In this document: positions 1 to 12,492 of the stretch, piece after piece | How the letters are laid out: the number at the start of each line of letters is the position of its first letter | Position numbering within the stretch: position 1 is the first letter of the stretch | Source of the DNA: Phallus indusiatus | Lineage: Eukaryota; Basidiomycota; Agaricomycetes; Phallales; Phallaceae | Length of the DNA stretch: 64,000 nucleotides | NCBI GenBank assembly: GCA_027605045.1 | Contig: JAQFWX010000120.1 | Span: forward strand, 124,001-188,000 | Reading direction: 5' to 3' | The notes under the pieces: generated by a model | Database searches by the model: none | The model's input: the letters and a program-made list of their open reading frames with translations, nothing else | What the model was told of the DNA's origin: nothing | Program-made: the position numbers and the translations under genes

Positions 1-1271
1 TAGAGACAAGTTGCATCAAGCGGTGCTACACGGCGAACTTTAGATCCTGGAAAAGTAGTCTGACTCTGAGAGGGCCCCCACTAATACAGGTGCTCTTAAA
101 TAGCTCGTCTTTCTTAGAGACAAATTGATGGATGATCTCACCGTGTCCACGCGCGCAATAATAGTTGACGCTTTTCAGGCTCCGCTGAGACCACCAATTG
201 CACCACCGTAGCTGTTACTCCTATGGAACGTTTACCTTTCGAAACATTAGTTGTCATCGTTGAATACGCCCTTCCAGGCCCAACACAGGGTGAACTCATC
301 CCGTATCGCCACAAGCAGTTACTCACGCTCTCTCGTATCAGCAAGCAGCTACGATGGGTCTGTCTGTATTTGGCGTCCCTAGATGTCTGTATACCTTCTA
401 GAGCCTACTATGAACGCTGGGTATCCAGATTGGAGAGTCTTCCGCGGAATCATGTCTTGAATACACGGTGTCGCTCCTTGGAGTTTCCATTGGAGCTTCG
501 TGATGATGAATCTGCGTGGTTTGAAGAGCACAACTTGCTCAGAAGCGAGTATTGGCACGTAGATCCTGTACCCTATTTCATGGGTAACCTTTTGACCCAA
601 AAGGGTTTGTTTCCCAATCTTCGCGCAGTTCACATTCATTTTGGCGCATATGTAATGTTCGACCCTCACAATTTTCTGTTCCCGGCATGCCTACCGAAAT
701 CAGTCAACGCGCTTTATCTACACTTTTATGTCTCCAAGTACATGATTGACTGCTTCCGTTTTGGAGAACACCCCTGTATAACGACAATCTCGAGAGATAC
801 ACCCGTACGGTTTTCATGCCGCAAGCATTCATTAGAAATACTGGACATTCTGGTAACAGGCGACGAATTTCCAACCAACTCAGGCAGGCATTACACAGAT
901 GTGCCCATATTTCGCGATATTGCAAGGCTCTGGGGTTCACTATTCGACGCAACGCCCCGTCTTTTCATACAAGGGACCCAAATGTCCCTCGGAAAAGCGT
1001 CAGAGCCTACCATATCCTTGAGTCTGAACGAAGCATTTGAGTATTATTTGAGGCGTCAAAGTCTCGAAGAAATCGGATGGAATTGGGATTCCAGAGTGTA
1101 CTATCCGCCGTGGCGGTTACAAAATCAAAAGAAAAAGGGAATTCGACGCCTCGTACAAACCTTCGTGGCGTCGAAGTCATTTCTCAAAAAGTTGACTCGG
1201 AAGGGTCACCTGCGCAGAAGTTGATAAAAAATTTAAATTACAAGCAAGAAACTCATTTATTTGTAGTACTA
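1..1271. repeat. Direct segmental repeat, copy 1
   Basis: The first 1,271 bases align almost throughout with 59092-60451 in the same orientation. The repeat holds a complete F-box-like gene, its 5' flank and some 3' flank. Differences are scattered substitutions plus a few indels: copy 1 lacks about 20 bases near position 41, has 12 extra in-frame bases in the coding region (near 483-510) and lacks roughly 80 bases after the stop codon. Similarity stops after the shared stretch ending in ttgtagtacta. The left border cannot be seen because the window begins inside, or exactly at, the repeat. Confidence 0.9.
223..1224 (+). CDS. F-box-like protein, copy 1 (333 aa)
   Basis: Single-exon reading frame of 333 aa starting at an ATG. 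The N-terminus, with LPFETLVVIVEYAL at about residues 4-17 followed by a serine/lysine-rich helix and a WVCLYLASL segment, fits the degenerate F-box plus LRR-like layout common in Agaricomycetes. The rest shows hydrophobic strand spacing but no catalytic motif. F-box proteins usually act as substrate adaptors of SCF ubiquitin ligases; that role here is inferred from the weak N-terminal match only. A near-identical copy (329 aa) lies at 59337-60326. The frame is kept despite substitutions and a 12-base in-frame indel, which argues that both copies have been under some constraint. The C-terminus is strongly basic (KKLTRKGHLRRS). Confidence 0.65.
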   Translation: MERLPFETLVVIVEYALPGPTQGELIPYRHKQLLTLSRISKQLRWVCLYLASLDVCIPSRAYYERWVSRLESLPRNHVLNTRCRSLEFPLELRDDESAWFEEHNLLRSEYWHVDPVPYFMGNLLTQKGLFPNLRAVHIHFGAYVMFDPHNFLFPACLPKSVNALYLHFYVSKYMIDCFRFGEHPCITTISRDTPVRFSCRKHSLEILDILVTGDEFPTNSGRHYTDVPIFRDIARLWGSLFDATPRLFIQGTQMSLGKASEPTISLSLNEAFEYYLRRQSLEEIGWNWDSRVYYPPWRLQNQKKKGIRRLVQTFVASKSFLKKLTRKGHLRRS

Positions 1272-2058
1272 TCTTGGGACGCGGGCGACGGTTCAAAAGA
1301 GATCGATTACTCTAGTAACACAAAATAAAGCTACGTTTAAAAATATTTAAGTCAGTGGGAGAGGTGGGTGTGAAAGGAATGGACGCTTCCTGGTGCCATC
1401 CTGCACAGCCGCACGAGTGGACGACGCATAGTTGGGGTGGTGGATACTTGTCCTGTTCGCGACGCGACGAGCTCCCCGCGGTGCCGACGACTATTTATTT
1501 TGTGAGAAATGTGACCGGAGTCCTTTCCACCTAAGCGAACTACCGGCCTCAGATCTCCGATGCCCATCAACTCTTTCACTTCTTTTTCACCTCAAAACTT
1601 TGCGGCGTTGGTGTATTTCTCTCTGCAGTGCTGTAATTTTGACCGGACGGCACAAAACGCACCGCGGAGATGAAAGTAGCAACGAGCTTTGCAGTGACGA
1701 TGTATGCGCGAGAATTTTTCTCTTTATCATAGAAAACAAAAGACTGAATGGTGCATGTCATGGTCGTTTACAAGACTTGAAACTTCAAATCAAGAGCCGA
1801 GCACCGTCAGGCTCTCAAATTCAAATTTAGATCTGATCCAGATCTCAGCTTATGCCCTGAAAAAAAAAAGGGATTTGGACGCAATTATTTCAATTGTGGC
1901 AAATTATAGCTAAATTACGAAATTACAACAAGTTTTGTCCGGGAAAGGGTCGTTTTTTTTGGTCCTCTGAGGTAACGTTATCCGGGGTCCTTGTAGAGCC
2001 TTTAAAAAGAAAAAACACACCACCGTGACCTTGCTCACTTTACTTCGCTCATACCACA
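1272..2058. other. Intergenic, no gene recognised
   Basis: About 790 bases between the repeat border and the helicase start codon. Open frames here are short, lack recognisable motifs and overlap on both strands. An A-run at 1860-1869 and a T-run at 1954-1961 are visible. The last 150 bases probably contain the helicase promoter and 5' leader. Confidence 0.5.
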
Positions 2059-5000
2059 ATGGAACGCGTCGATGACATCGAACTGCATAAAATTGCAAGA
2101 CGCACCTTGGAAATCAGAAAGGTGATCATTCTTTGCCGTACGGAGCGCGTTTATTTTCCAGTTTCTAAGGCGTTTCATTACAGGAGAATGCTACTCTTCC
2201 TATTGGGTACCTTCAGGAACTTCGAAAACACGTCGAGTCTAACAAAGACGACACTAATTTTCGCGTAATACCTCATCCTGGATATGGATGTAAGTACCCA
2301 GACCTTTAGACGCGTCTTTTTCCGCAATGAGAACGCGCCTATCATACAAACTGAATACAATTCTTTGAGATGGCTTTGTTCAATGTTTGGAGAATCGATG
2401 CGGTCAAGCTATAATAGTACTTGATACCAAAAATGGAGGTCAAGACATAGACGAGGGTATTGGATCTCTCGCTGCCTTTCGCGTAAATGGTTCTTTCCCC
2501 TAAATGTAATCCGTAAGATAACATAACCACAATCTCAGAAACACGCGGAGCTACCTCAACATATCTACGCTCGAGAGGCACGGATTCAAGCCTCGGTAAG
2601 TCTTTATCATTTATGCGTGGTATTGGGTGGTAGTCATAACATTTCATAGAAACAAATGTTAGGAAAGAATATGGTCTGTATCGTCGTTGCTTTTATGCCC
2701 CCTATTTATCCTAACGTTTTTGAAGCTGAAGGATGCCGGTTCAAGTCGAAGGATGTCAATGCCTGCTAATATAAAACAGGAATTCGCAGAGAACGAGGAC
2801 ATCAAACTTACGCGAACGACGATGCCTCACCTCAGGCTGAACAAAGGTCCAAGAAAGGGTCGTCACTCGTCAGCAGCTATATTCAAAATAGAACTTTTGC
2901 CTGAAATCGATGTGACACAAATCACGAAACAAGAAGACTTGCCTTTGTTCGGTCATTCTTTGAATATACAACGTGCACCCTCGGCTTCTTCAAAACGAGT
3001 TTCTTCCAGCTATGACGCAGACCATGTAGTGCCAAAAACGAGCTCTGCGGTTCCTAGGAAAATCAAGACAGATCCATATCTCGACGACCAGAAACCGTTG
3101 TACTCAAACTTGGCCCAACCTCTTTCACGGCTCGACGGTAATGTTGACGGATATAATCCGATGTCAGCGAACTCAAAGAACCTCGCAAGTAACAACGTAA
3201 ACATGAAGGATGAATTTCTCCCCACCAATGTACCAGCCTCGGTCCCTTTTAAAGCTTCTTATGGTGACGTTGGCGATTTCGACGATTTGAACGACTACGT
3301 CAGGTTTGCGTCGTCCTCTAAGGGGTATTATTTAAGTTCTTTTTACCACTGAACCTATCCTAATTCAGCTATATAGCTTGAGCCAATTCATTGTTGAGGC
3401 CGGAAATGCGGAATTTTTCGATGGAAATGCCTCAGTCGATAAAGCGTTAGAAAAACTTGGTCTCAGGAAATTGGGAGAACACCTTCCTTTCATGACTGTG
3501 TCGCTTTTACCTCATCAGCTCATTGGTATTATATGCTCTTCATTCACTGCTAGCTAACGTTCTGACTGACATTAGGTGTGTGCTGGATGCTCGAACACGA
3601 GCAGGGTTATCACCGAGGGGGAATTTTAGCTGATGAAATGGGTCTTGGGAAAACGTATGTTTACTCATGTGTTTGCTGAGTGTTATACTGTACAATTCTT
3701 AATATTTTTATAGTATGCAGATGTGAGTTCAGTCACTGAATATGGTAACGCATATATGAAACCTTACATATTTTACAAAGGATTGCGACTATGATGCAAA
3801 ATCGATCGGATGATCCTGCGGTCAAGAGTACGCTAGTATGCGCTCCTGTTGCCCTTTTAGACCAGTGGAAATCAGAAGTGAGTTGAAATTGAATGGGCAT
3901 ATATGAAAACGTTTCACTCATAGACGCCAGATCGAGACGAAAACTGATGGACATTTGACCTGTTACGTTTATCATGGTGCGAGGATTATGCCCCTCTTTT
4001 GGTATATGGGTGCTTACGAATTGTAGGTCCGAATAAAGTGAAGTCTCTCAGAGAGCTTCAGAAGTATGACGTCGTCATAACGACCTATGGGGTAAGTGTA
4101 ACTTAAAAGGGCATCAGAGATTATAGCTTACGCTTAACTTAGACTTTATCATATGAATGGCCAGATGATCAGAAGAAGCTGAAGAGGAAGAATTCGGTCG
4201 ATGATTTCATTGCTTCTGATGACGACACCAAACGAGTCGTGAGGAGACGGGTAAGCTTTTTCTTTTGGCGTTTTGAAGTTTTTTTTTAGAACTTCTTGTA
4301 GGGGCTGATCATGAGAATGAAATGGTTCCGTGTCGTTCTCGACGAGGCGCAAAATATCAGAAATAGAGGAACTCGTGAGTTTCATTCGATGATTGTATGT
4401 AGGTTCCGAACTTAAGGCACAACTCAATTCAGGGGCCTCGAACGTCGTCACCGAGCTGGATTCTAAATATCGATGGTGCTTAACGGGAACGCCCGTGATT
4501 AATACGCTGACAGACTGCTACAGTCTACTTCGATTCTGTAAGTTGTTTCTGTAAGATGTTTCGTTGCGCTATGATTGACTCCTAGCTCAGTGAGAATTCG
4601 GCCTTGGAATGGTGGGTTACCTCGAGTGTCGATGCTTTATGATATAGTTATATGTTTATTATGTTGGCAGATTGGACACATTTCAGACAGAATATCACTA
4701 CTTATGAACAGTCCGCTCGTGAGTAATGTTTTCTATCAGAAAGCTTCGCATACTGATAGTAAAAGAAAATTATAAAGCTGAACTTGCAACAACTCGACTG
4801 CAAGCAATTCTCAATACTTGCTTATTGCGTCGTAAGAAGGACTCCTTGTTGGACGGGAAAAGACTTGTTGAGCTCCCACCCAAAGAAGTTCGCTTGGAGC
4901 ATTTGGTTTTCTCGAAAGAAGAGCGAGATATCTACGAGCTTGTAAGCTAATGTTTCTATGACAATCTTATACTCTTAAGTAACATTTCAATAGATCGAGA

Positions 5001-6973
5001 AAAAGTCGCAGATGATATTTAACAGGTACCTAAGAACCGGAACCGTGCTGAAGGTTGTTAACGTATTTTGTTCGAAAGTTCCTAGTTGATCTTTTTCACA
5101 GAACTACTCGCACGTTTTTGTACTACTTTTGCGACTCAGGCAGACTTGCGGACATCCCGCGCTTGTCCAAGAAAATGCAGACGCTTTTATGAGACCAGAG
5201 GATAACTTGGTTGTCAGACTCGAAGATCAATCAGAAATCCATCGTGCAACCGTCTCTGTCGGAAAGGAATACGTTGAAAAGATGAAGAATATGCGAAAAG
5301 AGATTGTTCTTGCGCGTATGGCTGCTGAGAAAGAATCCTTAGATGCGACGATTGAAGGGGAGGATTGTCCGGTACGTTCCGAGCGATGCGGCGAGCGTCT
5401 TGCTATAATTTACTAGCTAACCCTACTTGCTAGATTTGCCTTGACGCGATCAACAATCCGGTTATTACAGTTTGTGGCCATTCATTTTGCAAGGCCTGTT
5501 TGGGTGAGTTTGAGGAATTTTCAATCACTGTTACATGCATGACGCGTAAGATAGAACCAGAACCAGTACCTCACCCGGAGGCGGGGGGCGTCGTCAACGA
5601 GCAAAATCAAGAGCCTTTCGCTTCTACTGAACGCTCGTGCCCGACTTGTGGCTTCAAAATTCAGAAAGACCATATATTCCTGCGATCCGCCTTTGAGCCG
5701 ACCGATGCTGAGCTTAATCTGGAAGGGAACCAAACTAACGCAGCAGTCGTTGCTTCGGACGTGGACAGTGATGACGAAGATGGGATGCCCATTGATCCCA
5801 ACGTCATGCTTGTCAAAACGAAAGACCAATCTGATGGCGAGGAAGAGAGCGCAGGGAATAATACGGCAAAGAAGACACGTGGAAGCCGAAAGAAAGCTCG
5901 TCGTTCTTATGCCGATCTAGGCAGTGATTATGAAGATGATGACGACGACGACGATTCGTTCATCGTCCATACCGATGAAGAAGAGGACGATCTTCCAAAG
6001 CGCTCTAAAAGAAAGAGAAACGTCGTCTTGTCCGATAACGAAGATGAAATTCTGTTGCCACCTAAAGTCGTTAGGCGTCGAACTCGAAAGATGAAGGGTG
6101 AAATAAGGAAATTTTTACCTTCCACCAAGTTGAAGGTATGTGAACTCTCAGCCGCATTTGCCTTTTTTTTTACTGGCCATATGCAGAGAATGATGGAACT
6201 GTTGCAAGCATGGGCAGAAGATGAGCAGACACAGTATGAAAAGGTGAAATGCTTGGACTTGTTCAGATTTTATCATACTTAATTGGAGACAGACTATGAT
6301 GGTATCTCAATGGACAAGCTGCCTCGATTTAGCAGCGGATTACTTGGACGAACACGGGTTTACCTACGTCAGGTATCATGGATTGTTTATAACTTTGAAA
6401 CGTCATTATACTAACACAATTGGTATTTAGATACCAAGGTGACATGACTCGTCCTCAGCGCGAACAAACGATTCGTACCTTCATGGCCAATGGTAAAGCT
6501 CGTGTTTTGTTGATGTCTCTCAAAGGAGGTGGTACTGGATTGGTATGTACCAAATGTCGCTGTCAAAAGTTTCGGGGACTAATGCAAACTAGAACTTGAC
6601 TCGTGCGAACCACGTAATTTCACTTGATTTGGGTTGGTCGCCTGCAGTAGAACAGCAAGCATTCGACCGAGTACATCGTCTAGGACAGACGAGAAATGTT
6701 ACAATTGATCGACTTGTCATTTGCAACACCGTTGAGTCAAGAATCTTAGCCCTTCAAGACAGAAAGGTTAGAATGATCGCTAAAATACTTGACGTTTGAA
6801 GCTGACTAGATCTTTTTTATTAGCAAACCCTCATGGACGGTTCTCTGGGAGAAGGTGGAGCAGTCAAATTGAAACGTCTAAGTGTTAGAGACCTCGCTAA
6901 TTGTGAGTACCGTAAATTGTTTGATTCTGGATGTTTATATATATGTTGTCTAGTGTTCGGAATAAGAGCATGA
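2059..6973 (+). CDS. SNF2-family helicase with RING finger, Uls1/Rad16-like
   Basis: ATP-dependent chromatin translocase and probable ubiquitin ligase of the Rad5/Rad16/Uls1 group. The N-terminal exons are small and were joined by splice phase: 2059-2121, 2184-2289, 2370-2482, 2539-2595, 2650-2673, then 2726 onward; all keep one open frame. The SNF2_N part has LLPHQLIG and Walker A motif DEMGLGKT (3600-3655), the DEAQNIRN box (about 4345) and LTGTP (about 4480). The RING has CPICLDA, CGH, CKAC and CPTC (5366-5650), inserted between the helicase lobes as in this group. After it come an acidic stretch and a helicase C lobe with [18 protein letters not shown] and DRVHRLGQ. The final short exon encodes LFGIRA. 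Assignment to Uls1 rather than Rad16 rests on the [12 protein letters not shown] region and is less sure. Product is roughly 1,250 aa. Confidence 0.9.
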
Positions 6974-7515
6974 AATCACAAATGCTAGTACACATGAAGC
7001 TCGAGTCATACAGACCAATATTCAACTAATCAATCACAATTGATGATTGTCACAGCTTTACTTTTTTCATTATTTTACATTTAAATTCTTCCTCATCGCT
7101 TAAGATTTTGTAATCAAACATTTTCGTTCTCTGTAGAACCATTAGTACACAAGATGTAAACTCTGCTTTTGTAGTAGGGAAGATTGTATCCTATATCGTA
7201 GCTTCATAATACTGTGTACTATCTACATACTTAATTATAATTATAATTATCCGCTTAATCCGTTGTTGTGAACCTTTGACGTACAACCCTTACTGTATTA
7301 TCTCAAGGTTTAGAGAACAATGTTTTCGTATTTCATCGTGTTCCAAGTTAATTTCCCCTCCCGTTGCGCTTTAAAGGCAGGTTTATTCAACGCATGAGTG
7401 TTCAAAATCATTCATGAATACGTTTGGACGTTCACTTTGACTTTAGAAGAATACTAACTACTTGCTTCATATTGCAATTGTACTAATCGAAGTAGTAAGA
7501 TAACCTCGCTATACA
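6974..7515. other. Intergenic AT-rich region between convergent genes
   Basis: About 540 bases between two convergent stop codons. It is AT-rich and includes a short (ATAATT)-like run near 7232-7250 (taattataattataattat). It probably holds the 3' ends of both transcripts. No gene seen. Confidence 0.6.
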
Positions 7516-9476
7516 TCAATCTCCGAAATGAAGAACACGAAACGCCTTTAGAGAGCCAAATTCAGCTCGATCCATCTATTGAGCAAGTTGAGTACAATAA
7601 GCAAAGGTTATAAACAACAAGAAAACTCACTTCAGTGTAAACTATATCATCGCCGAGCATGGCATAATCAGAAACACCACTGAGATTTTCGCCTTGTAAA
7701 TAAGGAGAACTTCGTGGTGCCCGCATCTGGCGATACGGCAAACTGGTTGTAATCGCCCAGTCGCTTTTTCGAAAAGGACGTGGGTAATATTCAGAATCTT
7801 CTTCGCCTAAGATAATATTGGAGGAATGCCAGATCACGCCATCGACAGAATTGTCCCATAAATCGCTATTAAAATCAAGAACCATATCACCTCTAGACAT
7901 CCCGTTATTGTCTGGCGAATTCGATCCAGCCCCAAAAAGCAGAACGCGATACCCTCGAATATTCCGCTGCCAACATTTTGGAAGAACGGCACTCAAAATC
8001 CGGGTGGTCGTTGGACCCCAGTTGTTCCACGGAATAGGCGTAAGCGCGATTCTGTCTGGATTAACTTCTTCGTGTAGTATAACACTTTGCCGGGCGTATG
8101 CATGCTTCCTTAAATGCCCGACATGAATGAACATGTCGATCTTGCTTCGCTTCCGCGATCTTAGTCCACCGGCGGTAGTGTCAATGAATCGAATAGCAAT
8201 CAGTTGTGGGTTCGAAGGATGGAAAAATAGAGGTGGGTTGGAGGATGAGAGAAATGGAGAGAAAGATTTGGGCATAAAAGATGCCTGAGTATAGCAGTAT
8301 GCAGGACGCCATGTTCCTCGTACACTTGGACCCGAAGAACTGTGGTTTATGAAAGGCAATTCAAAGACAACACGAGGTGGATCCCATTTCTCAGAAGTAG
8401 TTCTTGAGCGGAAATTGGCACTAAGGGTATAATATTCAATCAATGGCGCCCGACGATAATTTGACCGGCTGGCAACCAGAAGCTCATTCTGGGATAGAAG
8501 AGTGCAGCACCAGTCACCACAAGATGGGTACGTTATCTACAAGCCAGCTCAAGACACTTCAATAAAAAAAAGCTCTCAAAAAAGTACTGACATATATGAT
8601 TTCGGTTGTTTTCCAGTTCGCGACCGCTATGCCACCGGAGCCGCTTGGACCGCGACGTTGTGCGAATAAAACTACATCTCCTAATATTTGAATATCCGTT
8701 GCTCCTGGATATCCATTCTCATTCAGCCAGTTTTCGTGGGCAACTGGAATATAAATCGTGTTATAATTGTGTTGGTGATACTTTGCTTTGGCGTCTCGTG
8801 ATTGTGATTCCGCGCAAACAAAAGGGTAAACTTGGTTATAAGAAAGCCCTGAGGAAAGCGACCGGATGTGTAGCCTCCAAGCAAGGCTGTTAGAAGGATT
8901 CGTTAGTCGAGAGGCTGGTTTGGTCGATTGCACATACGCCAGTGGCGGTACCTCCTCAACAACTACTAGAAGGTCTTGACCTGGATCGATAGAGAAGTTG
9001 TAAAATGATTTGTCCAAAGTTAGAGAAACTATTGGCCCTTGCGCCGTGCGATTTGTGAGGTCGAACACATCGATCATGTTGAACGCTATACCGTGAAGAG
9101 GCGGCGCCGAGCCGCGAAGGTAACAGCCTGCAAACACGGGTCCACACAGTTCCCAGACGATATATCGCTTGCCAACGGGAATAGTCCATGAGCTGGTACA
9201 ACTCAGCGTGGACCAGGCGTGCTCTCTCTCCCGCAGAGCTCGTAAAAGGTCGGAGGTCGTGTGTTGCTTTCTACCGTGCTTGCTTGACGAAACACGATCA
9301 GAAGCATCCTCTAGACCAGCGATTCCTAGTTCGAGGATATATTCTAACGTCGCAGACGCGTCGATTATGTCCCTGAACTGCTTTGATACGCCAGTACATA
9401 CCACTAAGTCTTTGTAAGGCAGGAAGCTGAGACAGCGGATTATAACTTCGGTCGGAAGAAATGACAAGCTGTGCAT
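7516..9476 (-). CDS. F-box protein, 616 aa
   Basis: Three exons fit in phase: 9476-8592, 8536-7631 and 7575-7516, giving 616 aa. The ATG at 9476 is preferred because the longer open frame upstream begins at a GTG. The F-box lies at the very N-terminus (SFLPTEVIIRCLSFLPYKDL, then CTGVSKQFRDII), a good match to the LPxEll..IL..L..xdLl..s.Vck.w consensus. The remainder is beta-rich with repeated hydrophobic strands (for example VSLTLDKSFYNFSIDPGQDL and LLVASRSNY), as in F-box proteins with a propeller-like C-terminus. Probable substrate adaptor of an SCF ubiquitin ligase, substrate unknown. It is divergent from the SEN54 gene, with only about 240 bases between the start codons. Confidence 0.8.
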
Positions 9477-9714
9477 AACGTCTTCATTTGAAGATTGATT
9501 CAATCTGTTCAAGCTTTTAAACAGAATTTTTAATGTGATGGACGAAGGCGTGGTTAAGTTGCTGGCACGGTCTGGCACGGGTGACCGAATGTCACGTGGT
9601 CCAAACCAAGCAGATTCTCAATTCTGACGCAGGGACACAGACAATCAGACCTTCAGCTTCAGCTTCAGACCATCCATCAATAAGCGTGGCGCTTGAATCA
9701 ATTTCTGTCATAAC
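9477..9714. promoter_or_regulatory. Shared divergent promoter, F-box gene / SEN54
   Basis: The 238 bases between the two start codons must hold both 5' leaders and promoters. A short direct repeat is visible (ttcagcttcagcttcagac, about 9652-9670). No clear TATA box is seen. Confidence 0.45.
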
Positions 9715-11372
9715 ATGGACGACAACATCGCTCAACCCAGCGTCGTTCCGAATCTTCATAATGCCGCGGAAAACGATCACGAACTATCAGAAGACGAGGA
9801 GGGCGTGCCTGATTGGACTAAGCTGAAGTACAACGCGTTTCTTATATACCGTGAAGATGGTCTGATCATCAGCTTTTCAGAACTTTTATCTCTTCGTTGT
9901 CCAAGCCTGTTCTTCCCAAACGAGGTGACAAGGAATTCGAACCAACGCAGGGCGGACCAAGTAACTTGCAGACTTTTAGTTTGAATCGGTCTAGAGATGC
10001 AATGTTCAGCGCCTTAGAAGCCGAGCGAGCAATATCGAAGTATGTACATTCTATTCTATTCGCGAAGTTGTTATTATCCGATGCTTACGATTGCATAGTA
10101 AGTCTATCAGTCACGCTATCTGGTATCCGGATATATCACGCGCGGCAATGATTCAAATACGTGGTGTTTTATTCAATGGCATTGGGCATTCCGTTCCACG
10201 TCCTGTCTGGTCAGAAGACGGCGTCTCAAAGCTAAGAAAAAGAACCGAATTATTACCAGAAGAAGCTTTATATCTCGTCGAGCGCGGAAGTTTGTTTTGT
10301 TGGAGGTATAAGTCTGGAATAGATGAAATTCTCCAATTGGAGGGAAAAAATGTCGACGCCCAAGAAGAGCATTTCCGGATGTATGGTGTTCCCATGACTG
10401 TTCAACAAGCTTATGCCGAAATGATAGGAAAGGATGAATTGACACTTGAAAAATATAATGTGAGTTTTTAAGATGACATTGAATTCTTTTAATTTGGTGA
10501 GATTATAGGTTTATGCGTACCTAAAAAGACTAGGGTTCAACGTTCTGCGTACTCATCCGCCGAACGACCATTATCCTACACCTCCGCCATTGGTCCATCC
10601 CGATTTACCTCGTTTCCATCGATTTAAGCATTTCTTTACTAATCTATGGAGGTTGTTGTTCCAACGAATAACCTGGTGGAGGCCTATTAGATTAGGACTT
10701 TTTCTTGGTTGTGCCAAAAACTATCGTAAGTCTTTTTTTCTATACCAAATCACACTTTTCTTAATTTTCGTTTAGCATCGCTATATAAGTCCTTACGGTT
10801 TATACCTTCCGGCCACAAAGCTGTCCTATATCCACCTTCGCAGCCCATCACACCATCTCCGTATAAGCTATTTTACAATGTGTATAAACCTATAACGCCG
10901 TTTCGTAAAACAGCTCCTCCGGCCTGCGACTTCTCCCTAGTTGTTGTAGAGTATGTTTCCTTTAATGAAGCGTGACAGCGTTCATTGATGTTCACTCAGT
11001 GCAAGAACGACTCCACTACCGACACTACGCGAATTATCGGATTTGTGGGATCAACTTCCTGAAACAGGTCCTCCACTTCCTCGTCAAAAGAATAAAGGAA
11101 AAGTGACAAAACCTAATCAAGAGACGAAATCAGCTTCTGGAGCACCTGATCCCATGTCAGAGACGTCGTCTTCATTATGGACTCGTTTACTGTCGTGGAT
11201 AGGATTAGTGAAACCTCCACTCCAGAATTGGATTCCAATGCAAAGACCTCCACATCCGTTTGCAGTTTTGAAAAACGGAAAGAAAACGGTTGTAATTGCC
11301 GCTGTGGATTGTGGGGTTATTAGTTTTTATCGGTTCAGTTCTGGAGCGTTTGAGGAAACCCCTCTTTTATGA
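9715..11372 (+). CDS. SEN54: tRNA-splicing endonuclease subunit Sen54
   Basis: Structural subunit of the nuclear tRNA-intron endonuclease (Sen2-Sen34-Sen15-Sen54), which cuts introns from pre-tRNA. The diagnostic motif is LLPEEALYLVERGSL at about 10250-10295, the Sen54 N-terminal-domain signature; upstream are DWTKLK and the conserved IWYPDISRAAMIQIRG block. Six exons join in phase: for example the first intron runs from gtacaacgcg to ttttcag (9830-9883), and the second removes the sequence between AIS and NKSISHA. The C-terminal part has GFNVLRTHPP and ends with VIAAVDCGVISFYRFSSGAF, typical of the Sen54 C-terminal domain. It is about 460 aa. A proline- and serine-rich linker lies at 11060-11240. 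It appears intact. Confidence 0.92.
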
Positions 11373-12492
11373 GCTGTGTTGGATAGTTTTACGATCAGGA
11401 AATGCGCGTATATGTGAATACAGTCGACTTGTTCATGATGCATCAATCTCATGCAGTATGTGGAGCATTCTGAACTTTAATTTGTAATAATACTTACTCA
11501 ATTGCTTCGAACATTGTCCCTTTTATTATTAAGGACTAATTAATTGCCTCAACGAAATCACAGAAATATCGTTGTTGTGGTCATCCTCATGCATCCAATT
11601 TTTCATTCTGAAGTTTTTGTACGTCTTAACCATGAATCAACCGGAAGTAATATAGGCAAGCACAATCGTTCAATGTGACAATAACATACTAAGATTCTTA
11701 GTATCAATACAATGTGAATTACATAAGTAATATCGATTAGGCCGATGGAATAAAGAACACTGACACCTCGAGTCTCGACAGCTCCTTTGAAGCATCATGA
11801 AGATGCCAGGAAGTGAAGATGAAGCACGCGCGTAGTAAATTGAAGGTTTGAATCGAAGCAATGGGCCTCTCGGTCTCAGGCCTCAGATATTGATTTATAT
11901 TCAGTAGCATGTTGCACTAGTAACACGTGGCGCGGTGGCAACGGAGTTCTGTGAAAATGACGTTGAGGCCCAGTTGGGCGTGTACGAGTGAGTAGTAAAT
12001 AAATAAATCCCGTTTGCCTATTCAATTCCTAACAATTCCAACCATTCAAGGATATCCGACTCAACAACACAGAAGTCCCATGCACTCGGTAGAAACGGAA
12101 TTAAGGGAATTAACAATTCGTAATATGGTCCCCTTTTTTTACAAGCAAATTACTGAATATGAGTTTTGAATGTGGCACGACGTATCTCATTCAAATATTT
12201 TGCCGTACCTCAGTAATCTCATCTCAAAGTAATTTATACTCGTAAAAAAACGGATCATATTACGAATCGTGAATTCCGCTGAATTGCGGTTTTTACTGAG
12301 AGCTAGCCACAGGCTATGTATTATTATAGGTTTGATTTCTTCTATTCAGTATTCAGAATTTAGAAAAAAACCAATCTTCAAATGCCCGCCGCGAAAAGTT
12401 TTCTTGATAAAGCCCGATTCACACATTGGTCAAAAGAGGATTAAAAACTTCTTATCAGATTTCAGAATTCTTTGGGCTGACGTCGTTGTGCG
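11373..12492. other. Intergenic, no gene recognised
   Basis: About 1.1 kb, AT-rich with short homopolymer runs (for example cccctttttttt near 12128-12139). No open frame has recognisable content. It should include the SEN54 3' end and the glutamate-cysteine ligase promoter. Confidence 0.5.

Noticed and set aside
1432..1830. 132-codon plus-strand frame near the left end
   Set aside because: Composition is not gene-like, it has no motif and overlaps other frames; probably chance.
2687..3352. Helicase start at the 5' end of the long open frame ([10 protein letters not shown]..)
   Set aside because: That frame opens on TTG, and the bases before 2726 look like the end of an intron (ctaacgtttttgaag). 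Upstream exons join in phase.
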